DNA from: Membranipora membranacea
Lineage: Eukaryota > Bryozoa > Gymnolaemata > Cheilostomatida > Membraniporidae
DNA: 64,000 bases
Direction: 5' to 3'
Assembly (NCBI GenBank): GCA_914767715.1
Contig: OU612068.1
Span: 29,636,001-29,700,000, forward strand
Positions within the stretch are counted from its first letter, which is position 1. Each line of letters begins with the position of its first letter. A program made the position numbers and the translations under genes. Positions 1 through 17,796 of the stretch are shown here, piece by piece. The notes beneath the pieces are model-generated. The model had not been told where the DNA came from. It saw nothing but the letters and a program-made list of their open reading frames with translations, and searched no databases.

Positions 1-5116
<5,116 letters not shown>

Positions 5117-5197
5117 TGATTACAAGACAGCTCAGCGCAGTATACGATGTCAAATACAAATGGTATGTGGGATCAACCATAATTTATCACCAAGGTC

Positions 5198-5235
5198 AAT
5201 AAACATGGTAACAAGGCCCTGTGGGCAACAATAAA
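5198..5235 (+). terminator. Candidate UPF1 polyadenylation signals
   Basis: Two AATAAA hexamers, at 5198-5203 and 5230-5235, lie 82-119 bp after the UPF1 stop codon. This is a plausible position for mRNA 3' end formation. It is motif evidence only. Confidence 0.5.
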
Positions 5236-5239
5236 AAAA

Positions 5240-6515
5240 TAACAGGGCAAATCTGCATTTACTTTATCAAAAAGAGGTAGTTTCAACTGTTCCGTCAACA
5301 AAGTCCTCATGTGAGTCAGATGGACATACTATTCGCCCATATTGCAGCAAGTAGTTCTCTGAAGACATAGCAACCACTACAATTGCAGCTGATCTGACAG
5401 GAAAGTTTACTGGCGGTTATTAATTATATTGTCGATTATTAATTGTAGGAACTGAGTAAAAAGTGGACGAAGAGTAACAAGAGGAATAAACGAGGGTTAC
5501 AGGCAAACATGTCAGCTAGGAGAAAAAAACGATGATGTCAGCTATAAAATGACGACGTAAAAATACCGTCATAACTAACTATATGTCACACTCTAAAAGT
5601 CTCATACCACTTCAATTGTCTCAACAAGCCTATTACAAGTCAGCACGGTAAACAGCCGATCGACATTGTGTCGTTGGTCAACAGTAGCTTTAAGCCTCTG
5701 TCAAAGAAATTTCTCAATTTGGAACTACAGTTTGGTTTTCGGTGCAGTTGCTAGAAAGGACATTACGCAGCAGCTGAGGGAATGACTAGAGCATATGGAG
5801 CGTATTACACAGCAAAGTAATACGCTGGAGTCAAGATCACAGTCATTAACTCAATCTACAGTAATGTGGATGTTAGTGTGAAGCAGCCAGCACCAAAATC
5901 TATGTAGCTTCTACAAATACAACCTTCATATCTATTCAGCAGTGTAATGCTGTTTTCCTTTTCATAAATCAGAGTTTTGTTTTTAGTTGTTTAGCTTTAA
6001 TTTGTTCAGATAGTTTTTTTTGTGTTTTGAAGACATGGCCCTTGTTCTCATTACCTTATCCAGACTTTGGGTATCTGAAACAAAAACCCCACTCACCATA
6101 TTCCTTATGCATGTATTTGGTTTATTTTCTTACCACGAAAATCTGATCACAAATAATCCTCTGAGAAATGTCAAATGTAATATATCATCACTGGTTTTCT
6201 TTTCTTTAACTTGATAAGTGGGAAGTTTTTCAGTGATGACTTTAACATTTACATCCAGAAGGCTAATAATTATGAGCCCATTATCAGCAAAAAATAAAAC
6301 CCCATACAATAAGCATGCATAAACACGTAGACCTAACTGCTAGTTCGGGTGATAACATTAACGATAGCTTTCTGTAGAAGTGAAATAAAAACGCTTAAGA
6401 AAATATCAACATTTTGTTAACGTCTTCTAGAGTTGTCATTGTAATCACGGTTAAACTCTGAACACATCATCGCCCTAGTTTCTCACTGTCCCTTGTGCTA
6501 GATAAGATCCTCAAT
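5240..6515. other. Intergenic DNA with coding-like scraps
   Basis: Stretch between UPF1 and the 3' end of PRKRIP1. I see no confident gene. Two plus-strand scraps look coding-like. At 5450-5535 an AG acceptor-like site is followed by a basic, lysine/arginine-rich open stretch that ends at TGA. At about 5766-5880 a glutamine/serine-rich heptad-like stretch is interrupted by one in-frame stop. The part nearest 6515 should include the PRKRIP1 3' UTR; TTTATT at 6121-6126 is an AATAAA on the minus strand. No function can be assigned. Confidence 0.4.
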
Positions 6516-8665
6516 TCATCTATCATCCTCAGGTTTATTATCAGGCTTAGTTTTACCATCATCTGCATGATGAGAGTTTTTATCATTGTCTGTAGTTGTC
6601 TGTTCTTGTTCAGCAGATGTCTGCTCTTGTACCTTATCACTTTCCTCTATGGGTTTGATCTTCTCCTCCTCCACTGCTGGTGATTCCTCCTCCTCTTCCT
6701 CTGATTCTGTAAACAAAATCAATCAATCGTAGCACAATATGATCATATTATCTTGATGGAACTCCGACGTATAAGAGTATGATACAGATACACTCGTAGC
6801 TGTTCACATTTAAAGTGATCTCTGCACCCAGGGGTCTTTTATGTGATGTGATCACTGATCATGAATTAGACACGGAGAACTGGCTCAAAGGTACTTGAAT
6901 GATGGAAACTCCAAACCTACCTGAACTAGACTGGGGTTTGGCTGCTCCGGATTTCTTCTGTTGTTTTGCTTTTTGCTTCTTTTTGAGTCTCTTGGCTCGT
7001 TTCTTAGCTGTTTTTTCTTCAGCTGCTTTTACATTAGCTTCCATCTTCTGCTGGTACTGGCCATCTGCAGACTCCTGCAAAATCAAACAGCAATGGATGA
7101 TAAGATCACCAGCTTATCTAAATAGCATGGTTCTTCCTAAGGTTATTTTCCAATTTTAATTTAATCAACTTTCCAATATGAGTATTCTTTCTTCACAAGC
7201 TGTTAGACAGCACGCAGTGATAAATCCATATAACACATTAGCTAAGAAATGCAGAGTTTATTTGGTGTGCCTTCCCCGAGCGATTACTTTTCAGAAAAGC
7301 CATGATAATGTTGATGATCAGGTTTCTTAGGCTGCCTAGTGCCTGCACAGAGGATTTAGACTGGAAGGATGTCAAACTAAGTGGGTTATCATAAAAACAT
7401 AGGCCTACAATATTTGGTCATAACACAATGGTGATATGCAGATAAAATTTGAGGACATGTGAAGTGGCAGCCTCATTATTCAATTCTGTATTATCTTTTC
7501 ATTTATACGAATCTGGAATGTAAAACATACCTTAGCTTCCTTTTCATTGAGGAATTTCTGACGAGCATATTCCCTTCTTCTCACTCCTCGGTATACATGA
7601 AAGTCACCACTACCTGCTCCAGCACTGGATCCTGAAAATCATCCCAAAATATATATTGTAAAAAATACACAACCTTTATTGTTAGTTAGAAGCAGAGTCA
7701 TATAAGTCTACAACTCCACACAAAATTTTGTTCAAAAGCGAAGTTGCTGTTTTCTGACTTGGTTTGCAAAGCTTATGTCTGCACCGGCTACCCAACATTT
7801 ATTTGAGTAAAGACAACTGTTTGATGCCAGCGGCAAATTTCCACATGTAAATTCCACATGTTGTGGTAAAAAGAATTGTAGTATTCTCAAAACCATTTTG
7901 TTTCAAAACTTGTGATAAATACATTTACTGAGTCATGGAATATTACTATAGGAAGTTCTCAGATAATAAATTACTGCACCATCCTCATCCCAATACTATT
8001 TTGTTAAAAAAAATTGGACAACTGAAGAGTTTTTAGTTACTGGAAAATGTTCAATGTATAAGAAGTAGCCTACAGACCGCAATAGAATGCTCTCACTTTA
8101 AGATGTGAAGCTGTTAGAAACTGCCAGAGACTATTTATATAGGTAACTCACCCCAGGTGTTTCTGATGAACTCTGGAGGCTGTGGCATTTTTCTATCTTT
8201 AGGGCGATCAGGAATGTAAACAGGCTTCTCCTGTAATGATGGAAAAATGTCTGTGTCACTCAACAGTACAAAATCAAAGATCGTCATAGAACACCATTAA
8301 TGATGATGTCTTCAAATCTTTCTGTTGATTCTTGGTATCTGTATGGTCAGATTATGGATTGATTCTCTATGTAGGGATAAATTAACACTGCTGCTACCAG
8401 TTGACAGATACAGATACTATGCGATATTAGATCTGCCATGTAGATATGATACATAACAGGAAGTCCTACCTACTTCGTTGTATCCACTGCAATTCACCTA
8501 CCCTGCGACCTAGAGTGAGTATCAAAGTAAACATTTACTTACGGGTTGCTTCAAAAGCTTTTCCAGTTTTAACCTCTGAAGATCAGTGGCACTCTTCACA
8601 TGCTTTATTTCTTTTTCAGTTTCTCCAGCGTCAACTTTAAGTTGATTTCTCACAATTTCTGACAT
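6516..8665 (-). CDS. PRKRIP1: PRKRIP1 homologue, spliceosome-associated protein
   Basis: Homologue of PRKR-interacting protein 1 (C114 family), a nuclear double-stranded-RNA-binding protein found in catalytic spliceosomes. Coding exons on the minus strand: 8665-8543, 8230-8152, 7631-7531, 7074-6921, 6706-6516. They have consistent phases and encode 215 residues (human 184). The core matches the family: LxLEKLLKxP near the N-terminus, PPEF-like and GSSAGAGSGDFHVYR segments, RRREYxRQ, then a long Lys/Ala/Gln-rich helix (exon 4). The C-terminus is a glutamate-rich acidic tail (exon 5). The acidic tail is longer than in human and low in complexity. ATG at 8665 is the first Met before the conserved core. 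The gene is tail-to-tail with UPF1. Confidence 0.92.
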
Positions 8666-8864
8666 ACCTACATCCACAAATAAGTAACAGTATGATTATT
8701 TTAAATGTTCCTGTAGCTGTACTGAGCCAGTAGTGTATGACCAAGATAAGGAATTTCTTGATATCTGTATGACTTTTTCAAGGGAAAGCAGCACATCTGA
8801 GAGCATCAAAATTTTAACCGAGCAAGTCAAAGTCATTACTATGTTGCATGAATAAACTCCCTCA

Positions 8865-8916
8865 TTTCAGTTGGTTGATTTAGCTATATGGTCTCAACTA
8901 AATCAACCGTCTGAAA
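8865..8916. repeat. Small inverted repeat (hairpin)
   Basis: Arms 8865-8883 and 8898-8916 are reverse complements at 17 of 19 positions and flank a 14 bp loop. The sequence resembles other small foldbacks in this window. Confidence 0.6.
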
Positions 8917-10284
8917 CAGTTCTGGCTATTGATGTAACTAAACGATAAATGATAGACAAAATAAAACTAAAAATCCAATCCCTAAAGATGAACACGTAAT
9001 TGAAAATGCACACATCAACTTTCAGGCATACAAAGTGTGATCGATCCCATAGACCCAGTTTGTGTTTGGTAAGGAGTCATTGGTCGGGACAGGGTGGATG
9101 GAGTAATGTAGTAATGTGAAATCTCTTTCTCCCAGTATTGGATGAATGGATTTTTGAGTTGATTAATAATTTTTAGAAAGAATGAGTTGATTCATCGAGT
9201 AGTAGCCCAGCTGGCACAACTGTATCTAAACTATGTTGAAAAGATGTTTACCTTGGAGGCTGAACTACGTCTGCCTAATGTGGCAATCTGTCACGCTATT
9301 ATATGTTGGAATGGTGCATTTTAGTAGATATTGTTACGATATATTAACTGCCTCTGCTACACATCTAACTAGAGGCTGGTATATATAGTAACCATGCGTT
9401 TTCTACACAGCAAATCTATACACAATATATCATACCTCAGTGTATATTTCATTTTAACTACAAGTTATTAGATTTAATATCTATTAGCATTTAGGAGGGT
9501 ATTTTACTCATAGTGATTCAGTCCACAGTGGATGTGGAGTAGTAGGCCCATTAGACCATTGGACTTCAGCTAGTGTAGGGTAAGTAATTGAGTTATTCGA
9601 AGTGTAACTCTTGTAACATATTTCGAAGGCTATCTGGTTCAACTTTATTCGCAAAGAACATTAAGTGGTGCTTAATGCAGGTAATCTAAACCCTGGCTAT
9701 TTATTAACCAATTTCAAAATACTGACATGTATTAATGTTTCAAAGTTATTGAATAATGGTTTATTTAAATAATTATATTGCACTGCTGTGTTGTCACAAG
9801 GGCTTACCAAACGTTAGCAGCTTACCAGGGGAGATAAATGCAAGTAATGTATAAAAATTCAACAGCTACGCAGTCATGAACGCATCGTTCCCATGCAGTT
9901 TAGAGACTAGATTTGATTTTAAGAAAATGGAATACAACAGTGCAAAATAGAATTGTACACAATTTGGAGCCACACAGAGTGTTAGCAAACAAATGGCAAA
10001 GCATTTTATCACATATGATGCCAGTATTCTTCCAAATTACTCTCGTGTAAAGTAGCTGTAGTTACTGCGCAGTTACCATATTGGAAAAAACTGTGTTGCT
10101 TTGTATGCACCATTTATGCATCTACAAGTTATTGAATGGTAAACGTGTACCATGCAACACAAAAACAATCCAATTGCGACATTGGAAACATGTTGCCGCA
10201 TACAATGTGCCCGCTGGGAGTAGAAGGTAATCTAGTACAGTAGTACAAAGAATTTTTAGAAATTGTTATTTTGGATCAAAAATT

Positions 10285-10440
10285 GCACAAAAGAGTTCAT
10301 CAACCCAGGGAGAATTCTCCATGATCAACCCAAGGAGTACTACTGCTTGATCAACCCAAGTAGTACCCCTTGTTCAACCAATAAACTCCCTCATTGGCCT
10401 GGATCCAATGAACTAGCTAGTTCATTGCTGAATCAACCTT
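10285..10440. repeat. Cluster of imperfect hairpins with GGGAGAATTCTCC core
   Basis: The stretch contains the palindromic core GGGAGAATTCTCC (10308-10320). It also has an inverted pair around AAGGAGTACTACT / AGTAGTACCCCTT and a palindromic ATGAACTAGCTAGTTCAT. The first core recurs in the foldback at 19785-19899 and at 51191-51203, which suggests a dispersed foldback family. Confidence 0.5.
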
Positions 10441-12088
10441 TACCAGTCCTAGCACTGGCTGATAACAGAAAGTAGAGCTAACATCCCTAAATTCATGCAA
10501 TACAACTAAAGTGTATTGCATGAATGAGAAAAAAAACTTAAGCTTTTTGTTTATGAGCAAAGTGTTGGCCTATATAGGGCTTAATCGAGGGAAATTAATC
10601 AGCTTTTCTTGCGTGACAAGATTTATTTGTTAAAATTTCTTTTTAATACTAATGAACTGCATTGGACTCACTAGCAGAAGCCTGTGTCTCACACTATCTG
10701 ACAATTTGTTGTCTGGACTAAAAGGGATCAATTTCATGGTAGAATGGAAACACAGGCTATGTCATTTCCGGTCTGTCAAACTAGGGGCACTTGGAAAACA
10801 GTTGGAAGAGAGGGAGGCAGGTTAGAGAACAGCTGGCTGTTTATTTCACTGCATCTATTGGTGAGAGATGGCCAAAGATCTACTCCTGGATGCTGTCAGA
10901 GTCAAGGCTCAGGTAAATTTCCAAATCATATGGATTTATATTACTTGTGTGACAGTTATAAACCAATACATACAATGAATGCCACAATTGAATTGTCAGG
11001 CCTCTAACTCCTTGGACTTGGTCAGGCCAATGTCACTGTGTTGGTGGCCAGAAAATGATGGCTAATTGCATGGTCATTTGTCTTCTTTTAATGGATAATG
11101 AAAAGAATGGTATACATTTATTACTGGCAAGGTGTCATAGCTAGCCTAGGCCTAAGAGTTCTTGATATCAATTGTCATTTTAAAATAACTGGAAGGAGGA
11201 AGGTTGAGGAAGGACGGTTGGACAATTACAGGGCTTACATGCAGTATATGTTGTCCAATTTAAACATTCTGCTTTCAAGCCGTGGAAGAAAAATCCTCTA
11301 CCTTCTGGAAACTGCGGAAGTCCAACACTTTGTTTGTATCATAGGGCATTAATATTTATATCACGGTTAGTTGAGTAGTTAATCCTCCTCCACTTTCATA
11401 GTTTCAGATGTTCTGTATGAGATTTATACCACTATGATTATTTATTTGTAATATATATATATACATGAGTTGCATGACTCAATTTGCAAGGAGCCCACTC
11501 AGGAATAAAGCTTACAATAAAATGTCCCCGGTGTATTGCCAAATATTTCAACAAATTTTCCATTCATCAAAGCGCACTTCAATGAATATAATTACCTGCT
11601 CACGTGATGAAGTCATCGCAGAAGGCCTCACGTTGATGTGATAGGTGCATGTAGCCGACATCAATATTTTTCTTATTCTTTTCATCCTGTATTAGGCTAA
11701 AAATAACAACAATGATTCTCAAATCAGAGAACGGTGTAGAATTCCTCTCAGGCCCCAAAATAATAACAGCAGCTGTTGGCCTGATGAAAAGCGTAACCTT
11801 GATTTCCCTATGATCATCTTTTTTTTTTAGTGCTTCCTAGTGTTCACCATTTAGATTTTTGATGTGTGATGATAACATTGTAAATTGATGGCTGTAGTGT
11901 GTTATGATGCTGGCATTAAATGACCTTTTGAAATGCAACAAGCGCTTCCATATTCTCTTTCCCGTTACACATCATAGGTCATATGACACACTTATGGTTT
12001 GTATATAATCATCACATCACATCCCAGGTTTTCGACACTCAGTAGCTCGCCCATTGTAATGATGTAATTATTATTAGTTATTTTGCAG

Positions 12089-15000
12089 CTGTTAGATGAG
12101 AATGGCATGATCACAAACTCTACCAAGTTTTCACTTGATCCTGAAATTACATCATATGAGATGCTTCAAACTTTGCTTGCCAAGGCGTTCGACATCAAAG
12201 GGTAAGGAAAATTTGAGATTGTCACCTTCACATTTGTCATAGGATTGAATGATTGTATATCACTTGATATTTTCATCCACTGTGACCTTGCGAGCTAGAG
12301 AGAATAATGTCGGCTCTATAACTTATTATTTACAGTATGTTGTCTGGCTAAAGTGTCAGTCTGAGATTTACCTTTTAACTAATATCAATAATAATAAATT
12401 TTCTGTGATGAGCTGCAGCTAAAGAGCTTGCCATATTTAGATCAGTTTTATTTAATGACACTAGGGATCTTTAGTCTGCCGATGTGCTCACAAAATGATA
12501 CTACGATTAGAATCAATAAAGTGTTATAACTCTCATCTTCTCAGCTTGTCTGACCGGCTGCTGACTCAGTTTGATGTCAGCGTGGTGTTAGACACGTCAA
12601 AAGATCAATATAATATATTAGTTATACTTGATGTTAGGGCTGAAAATAAACCAGGAATTAGCGTCATGGCATGTTCAATAAAATCCATTTACAAATCTTG
12701 AATTATTGCTGGCAACTTTTTCTGCACCGATGTCTAAAGAAAATGGCCCAATAATATGAATATCTGGCCAGCCAATCGATACATTGACTAAATTATAATT
12801 ATACTGCTTTTATTGAATGCTGTTTATAGAGAGTTTGTGATGTCATACCTGACAGTAGACGATGAGGAGCACATTGTACAGCTGTCACTTCTCAATGACT
12901 GGGACCTCGATGCTGCCATACTCAACTGTCAGACATATCTAAAGCTTATTGTACAAATCAAACCTGCTGATGAAAGTAAGCAGGTCTATAAGAATAAAAA
13001 GGATAATTTGTCAGAGCCCCACCAGTGCAGTTGTTCTCCTGATTGACGTAATAATCGAATAGCCAGCTAGGCCTGCATCATGATTTGGTCTGTAATGTCT
13101 CTCTCCACCTTCAACACTAATAATGGACCATTTTTTCAACGGATTTCATCTGAATGTAAAATATGATAGCGGTAGACGTTGGCAAAGCCATCCCAATTCG
13201 GAGTGTGAAAATATCAATATAAGCTGTGAAAAACTAGTACTGCTAGTGGGTGATGTGACGGCTACACTTGGCGCTAAGTAAACGTCAATCATAAGAATTC
13301 ACGGTAATGATAGTTAATGAGACTGATTTACAGAGAAAAAGAGTCACTAACATTCCATAATGTCTCGAGGGAGTGTCTGTGAGATCCCTCACCTGTTAAT
13401 ACTTGCCATAAAGCCCAGAAGGCTCACTCCTCTACAGTTGTGGATATATTTTCTCCAGACAGACAAGGATATTTTGTTTGTGGTTGTTGGTTCTGAGTTG
13501 TCAATACAGCTTCTCAGTTCTGACTATGGAATTGCTAAGCCTGAAATAATGAACATTCTATTTTGATGGATACATAAGCCTTCGAAATGCAACAGGAATC
13601 TGCCTCACACATAAGCAAACAACCATGCACACTCACCAACGCAACATCATCTTCTGTTTTGGCACCTAATGTATAATATTTTCCTAAAAAAGATTGCCAA
13701 ATAAAGTAATAAAAAACAATCCCAAAATGTGCAAAGGGCGCAAACTACTACTGTGATTAGTATATTCTATGATTGTAGCACTGAAAGAGTGGGATATAGT
13801 AGTACCAGCGGACATCCCAGCTCAGAAGGCAGAGTTACTCAACAAACAGGAGAAGTTTTTAAATGCTCTCACAGATAGACTAAGGCTCACTAACATACTA
13901 GGTACCTCTAATGTAATTTTTCTGGGCCTCACAATTCCAGTCTTACGGGCAGGTTCTGTGCTGTCAGCATCCTGAAATATGCCGAAATATTGCTGGCAGT
14001 TTTTAGACTTTATTCATTGAGTCGCTTCACTGTATTGAGGTTAATGTCTAGATATGCGTTATAGTCAGGTAAAGAGAGTTCTATCATGTGATATGAACCC
14101 GGACCATATTCTTCCGTGATATTAATTTTTCACTTCAATCAGACCAAAATACATGACCTAGTTCATGATGTCCAATTGACCAACTCTTATTTTAATCTGT
14201 GCCACACCTGCAGAGATAAGATATAGATAGAAGTATCCGCAACTCTATCCAGCAACTATCAGACTAGGAAGGTCAATATCACGCACCACCGTCATGACTG
14301 CTACGCGGATATAAGCCTCCCTTTTACTTTATCTCTGATATTAATGGGCACTTAATTTAGCATTTTATGTTGGGATAATTCTGTATTTCATATTTCCAGT
14401 AGTTTTAATGGCTGATGAAACGAGCTATCGGACATTAAAATATTATTCCGTCTGTAATTGATAGTCTAAGTAGTGATTTTATTTCATTTTTTAGGAAGGC
14501 GCTCAAGATCACCGAGTGATGATCACAGGTCTACTAAAAGTCCAATGACAGACTCAGAGTTTCGGAATTTTCTGGACTCCAATGGACGATTGATTAGCGA
14601 GAGGGCATTCAGAGAGAGTATTTATCAGGGAGGGGTGGAGCCGTCCCTTAGAAAGGTTACATGGAGACATCTACTCAATGTCTATCCTCCAGGTGAGTGA
14701 GGGCTTCGCATCCGCTCAAATACATTAGGAGAAAAATCTGAGTGTGTCAGATGTATATAATAAAACTGTCTGTCACTTTAATTTACACACAGCAAGATGT
14801 ATTATATATATATATATATATATATGAATAAATATGTGGCCATGCGACAAGACTAGTGCGTTCCACCTTTTTGTCAAAAATTACTAGCCTCATGATTGGA
14901 TCATAATAATTATCTTCATCTATCTAGTCATAAACATGTTTACAGCTAATTTCGGTTGTTTTTGTCCAGTATTGACCACCGCTGACCACCACCGCACTCA

Positions 15001-17285
15001 TGTTCACCCATTCATTGACTTCTAGATGAATAGTAATCAGTGCTAATCACGGTAACACAGCGGCAATATTAACCCTAGCTCTAGACTACGATAGTTTACT
15101 CAGTAACTCGGGTAACTGATAAGCTGTTCTATTTCTAACCTCCTCTCACCCCCAGGCCTCAGATTAACCACACAGTACATTATCCAGACTCTGAACTTTG
15201 CTGTTATTCTCTGACCTCGCATTTATTACTGATAATTACTCATTTTGTACAAGCCGGTTCCTTGTTTGTTTACCTCACCCTGGACCCTGGATCTCTATAC
15301 TATGATTCAATCCTTGTAATAATGACTGACAGATTTGATAACGACCAATTATAGCCTTGTCGCAACTACTTTTTGTTTTGTTTTTGGGGTCACAAAAAAG
15401 TATGTATGCGTGACAAGACTAGACCAGTTATCTAAATAAATTTGTAGATGTCAAATTGACTGTTTGAATTTAAGGCCCGCTCTATGTTAAATATTGCATC
15501 GCACTCTTGACTGAAATTGTCCACTAATATCTTAGACGGAAGAAATCAAGAATTATGGATCACTGAGTCTCATTGTGAACTTCAGAGCCTAAGCAAGCTT
15601 CATTAAAATGCCAATTGTGGTGCAATGTGTTTGTATAAATATATAAATACTCTCCTGCAGACGAGAAACTCATATTCTAGCCTCTCCCTACCTCACATAG
15701 GGACTGTAATTTAATTGTGTACTGGGGAAACCCAACTTCAAATCAAAATGACGTGGTCAAATTAGCAAGTTTCAACCTATAATATTTGATTACAGATCTT
15801 AGTGGCAAAGAAAGGTACGAATACCTGCAAAGAAAATCTAAAGAATATATCATGTTAAGAGATCGATGGAAAAGTGAGTTTAGGCTCAACAAACTGAATA
15901 TGTCGGATGAGATGAAGTTTATAACGTCGATGGTACGTAAGGATGTGATCCGTACAGACAGAACCCATACTCTGTATAAAGGTAGAGAGGATAATAAGAA
16001 CACTGAGAGCTTGTTTGATATGCTCTGTACATACTCACTGAATCATCCTGAGGTATCGTACTGTCAGGGTATGAGCGACCTTGCCTCTGTCCTCTTAGTC
16101 GTACAAAGCGATGAGACCAACGCCTACCTCTGCTTCTGTGCAATCATGAAGAGACTCAAGTATAACTTCCTGTTTGATGGTAAAGCCATGACTTGTAAGT
16201 TTGATCATCTCAAGTTGTTACTTAGTTATTATGATCCTCAGTTCTGGACTTATATGATTGAGAATGAGGTTAATGATTTGTTCTTCACATATCGCTGGTT
16301 ACTCCTCGAGCTGAAGAGAGAGTTCGCTTTTAACGATGCTCTGTATATGCTGGAGGTCATGTGGAGCACACTGCCGGTGGAGAACCCGCCAGACGGTGTC
16401 AGCCTCTCTGAGACTCACTGCCTATCAGCTGACAGTACTACTCTCTTAGCTATAGGTCCTACAGGCACACAGAACGGTGCCTCCGCTAGTGGGTCAGGTA
16501 CTCCGGCCACCCCTACACCGTATACTAAGCTGTTAGCTCTCTGCCGTAAACCTTCTCTACAATCATGTAACACACCAGTAAGTCAGGACACTGTCAAACA
16601 GGTCATCAGTGATGGATTCCTTGAGGATAGTGGGTCTGAGTTTACACTGGCTCAGAATGGTGATGTCCAGTTATCCACATCTAAGTCCCGTCTCACTAAC
16701 AGTGACAGTCACACATCAGGTGATCAGACCGTGCTCACAGGCAGCGACCTGGAGACTCGGGCCGGCAGCACATTCTATCTGTCTGTCACAGAAGATGAGG
16801 AAGGAGCACTACAGTATACAGACCAGGAGGAGGACACATGTAGTGAGGCTATTGAGTCAGTCCCTACAGTCAGCAGGACTAATGTTAACGGTAGTCTCTG
16901 CAGCGAGGACTCGGGAATCAGGTCACAGCCTGACACGCCTCACCGCCTACCAAGTGTCAGCTCTGAATTACAGTTTGCCTTTGAGTCCTCTGGAGGACAT
17001 AGCAAATCACAAGCTAAGACCTCGGTATTCCCGCCTCCTGAGGAGTTCGGACATGGAAACCCCTTCCTCATGTTTGCCGCATTAACTATGATACTTCAGC
17101 ATAGGGATCATATCATCAAAAATAAACTCGACTTTGATTCCATTGTCATGCTCTTCGACAGAAAAGTGCGGAAAAATAATGTCCATAAGATATTACACCA
17201 CACTAAGGTAGCATACCAAGAATATGTGAAACATGACCAACAGACATACGACTATAGCAATGAATATGACGGTCTCAGTATTTAG
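12089..17285 (+). CDS. TBC1D25: TBC1D25 (OATL1) Rab GTPase-activating protein, first exon missing
   Basis: Rab GAP with an N-terminal PB1-like region and a TBC domain; the vertebrate protein acts on autophagosome maturation (RAB33B). Exons found: 12089-12201, 12830-12975, 13779-13901, 14495-14692, 15796-17285 (TAG). They are phase-consistent and code for 689 residues. The PB1-like part (exons 1-2) has SLLNDWDLDAA. Exon 3 carries EWDIV, matching the vertebrate LC3-interacting WDII site. Exons 4-5 hold the TBC domain: GVEPSLRK, the catalytic arginine motif VIRTDR and the glutamine-finger motif YCQGMSD. A Ser/Thr-rich spacer (about 16380-17030) is followed by EEFGHGNPF and HRDHI near the C-terminus, as in TBC1D25. 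The start codon and first exon lie upstream and were not identified. Confidence 0.93.
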
Positions 17286-17796
17286 CTTACTGTTCATTCC
17301 CTAGTCTTTATGTTTTAGAAGAAACTACTAAAGTCCACCACCCATCCCCACAATCATTTATATTTTAACTGGCCTATGTTGAGTATCATGTTATACCGGT
17401 TATTTTGCGCTAGTCTAGTCAAAAGATTATTTTTCTCTTTTTATTTTTGTAAACAGCAGGGAGTTTACCATAAATGTATAGCTCTTCATATAGAATTATT
17501 TCTTGAGCACGCATCGATATTAAAATTATGCACGGAACAAAAAAAAATGTCAAAACTGTATTTCTGCTTCAGATAAAATATATGAGTCCTCAGGTAGTAA
17601 GTGAAGCCACACAATTCAAATTTAATTTGAATTTGAGGAATTGAGGACAAATTATTGCTCCTGTCATTTCATTGAAAGAATACAATTTAAGCTATGCCTT
17701 TCTAATCACTACTAAGTAAAAGTTGATACATAGAAAGTGACTAGCTATATATAGCTATAAAGTGTTCTGACTTTGACTTGTATTTGGTAATCCCAG
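17286..17796. other. Convergent 3' region between TBC1D25 and PIERCE gene
   Basis: About 510 bp between two stop codons facing each other. It probably holds both 3' UTRs. ATTAAA near 17518 (+) and TTTATT at 17440-17445 (AATAAA on -) are candidate polyadenylation signals, so the 3' ends may overlap. The plus-strand frame at 17376-17576 has no recognisable protein. Confidence 0.4.

Larger units (their letters stand above)
8666..12088. other. Intergenic region between PRKRIP1 and TBC1D25
   Basis: About 3.4 kb between divergent genes. It must contain both promoters and probably the missing first exon of TBC1D25, which I could not find. It holds a 52 bp hairpin at 8865-8916, hairpin-forming sequence around 10290-10440 and an AT dinucleotide run near 11450. 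The open frames at 10744-11007 and 11098-11352 show no recognisable protein and no convincing splice sites. Confidence 0.5.

Noticed and set aside
10744-11352. Two plus-strand frames considered as the TBC1D25 first exon
   Set aside because: Sequence does not resemble a PB1 start, and donors or phase do not fit.
16609-17085. 158-codon frame inside the last TBC1D25 exon
   Set aside because: Out-of-frame shadow of the Ser/Thr-rich spacer.
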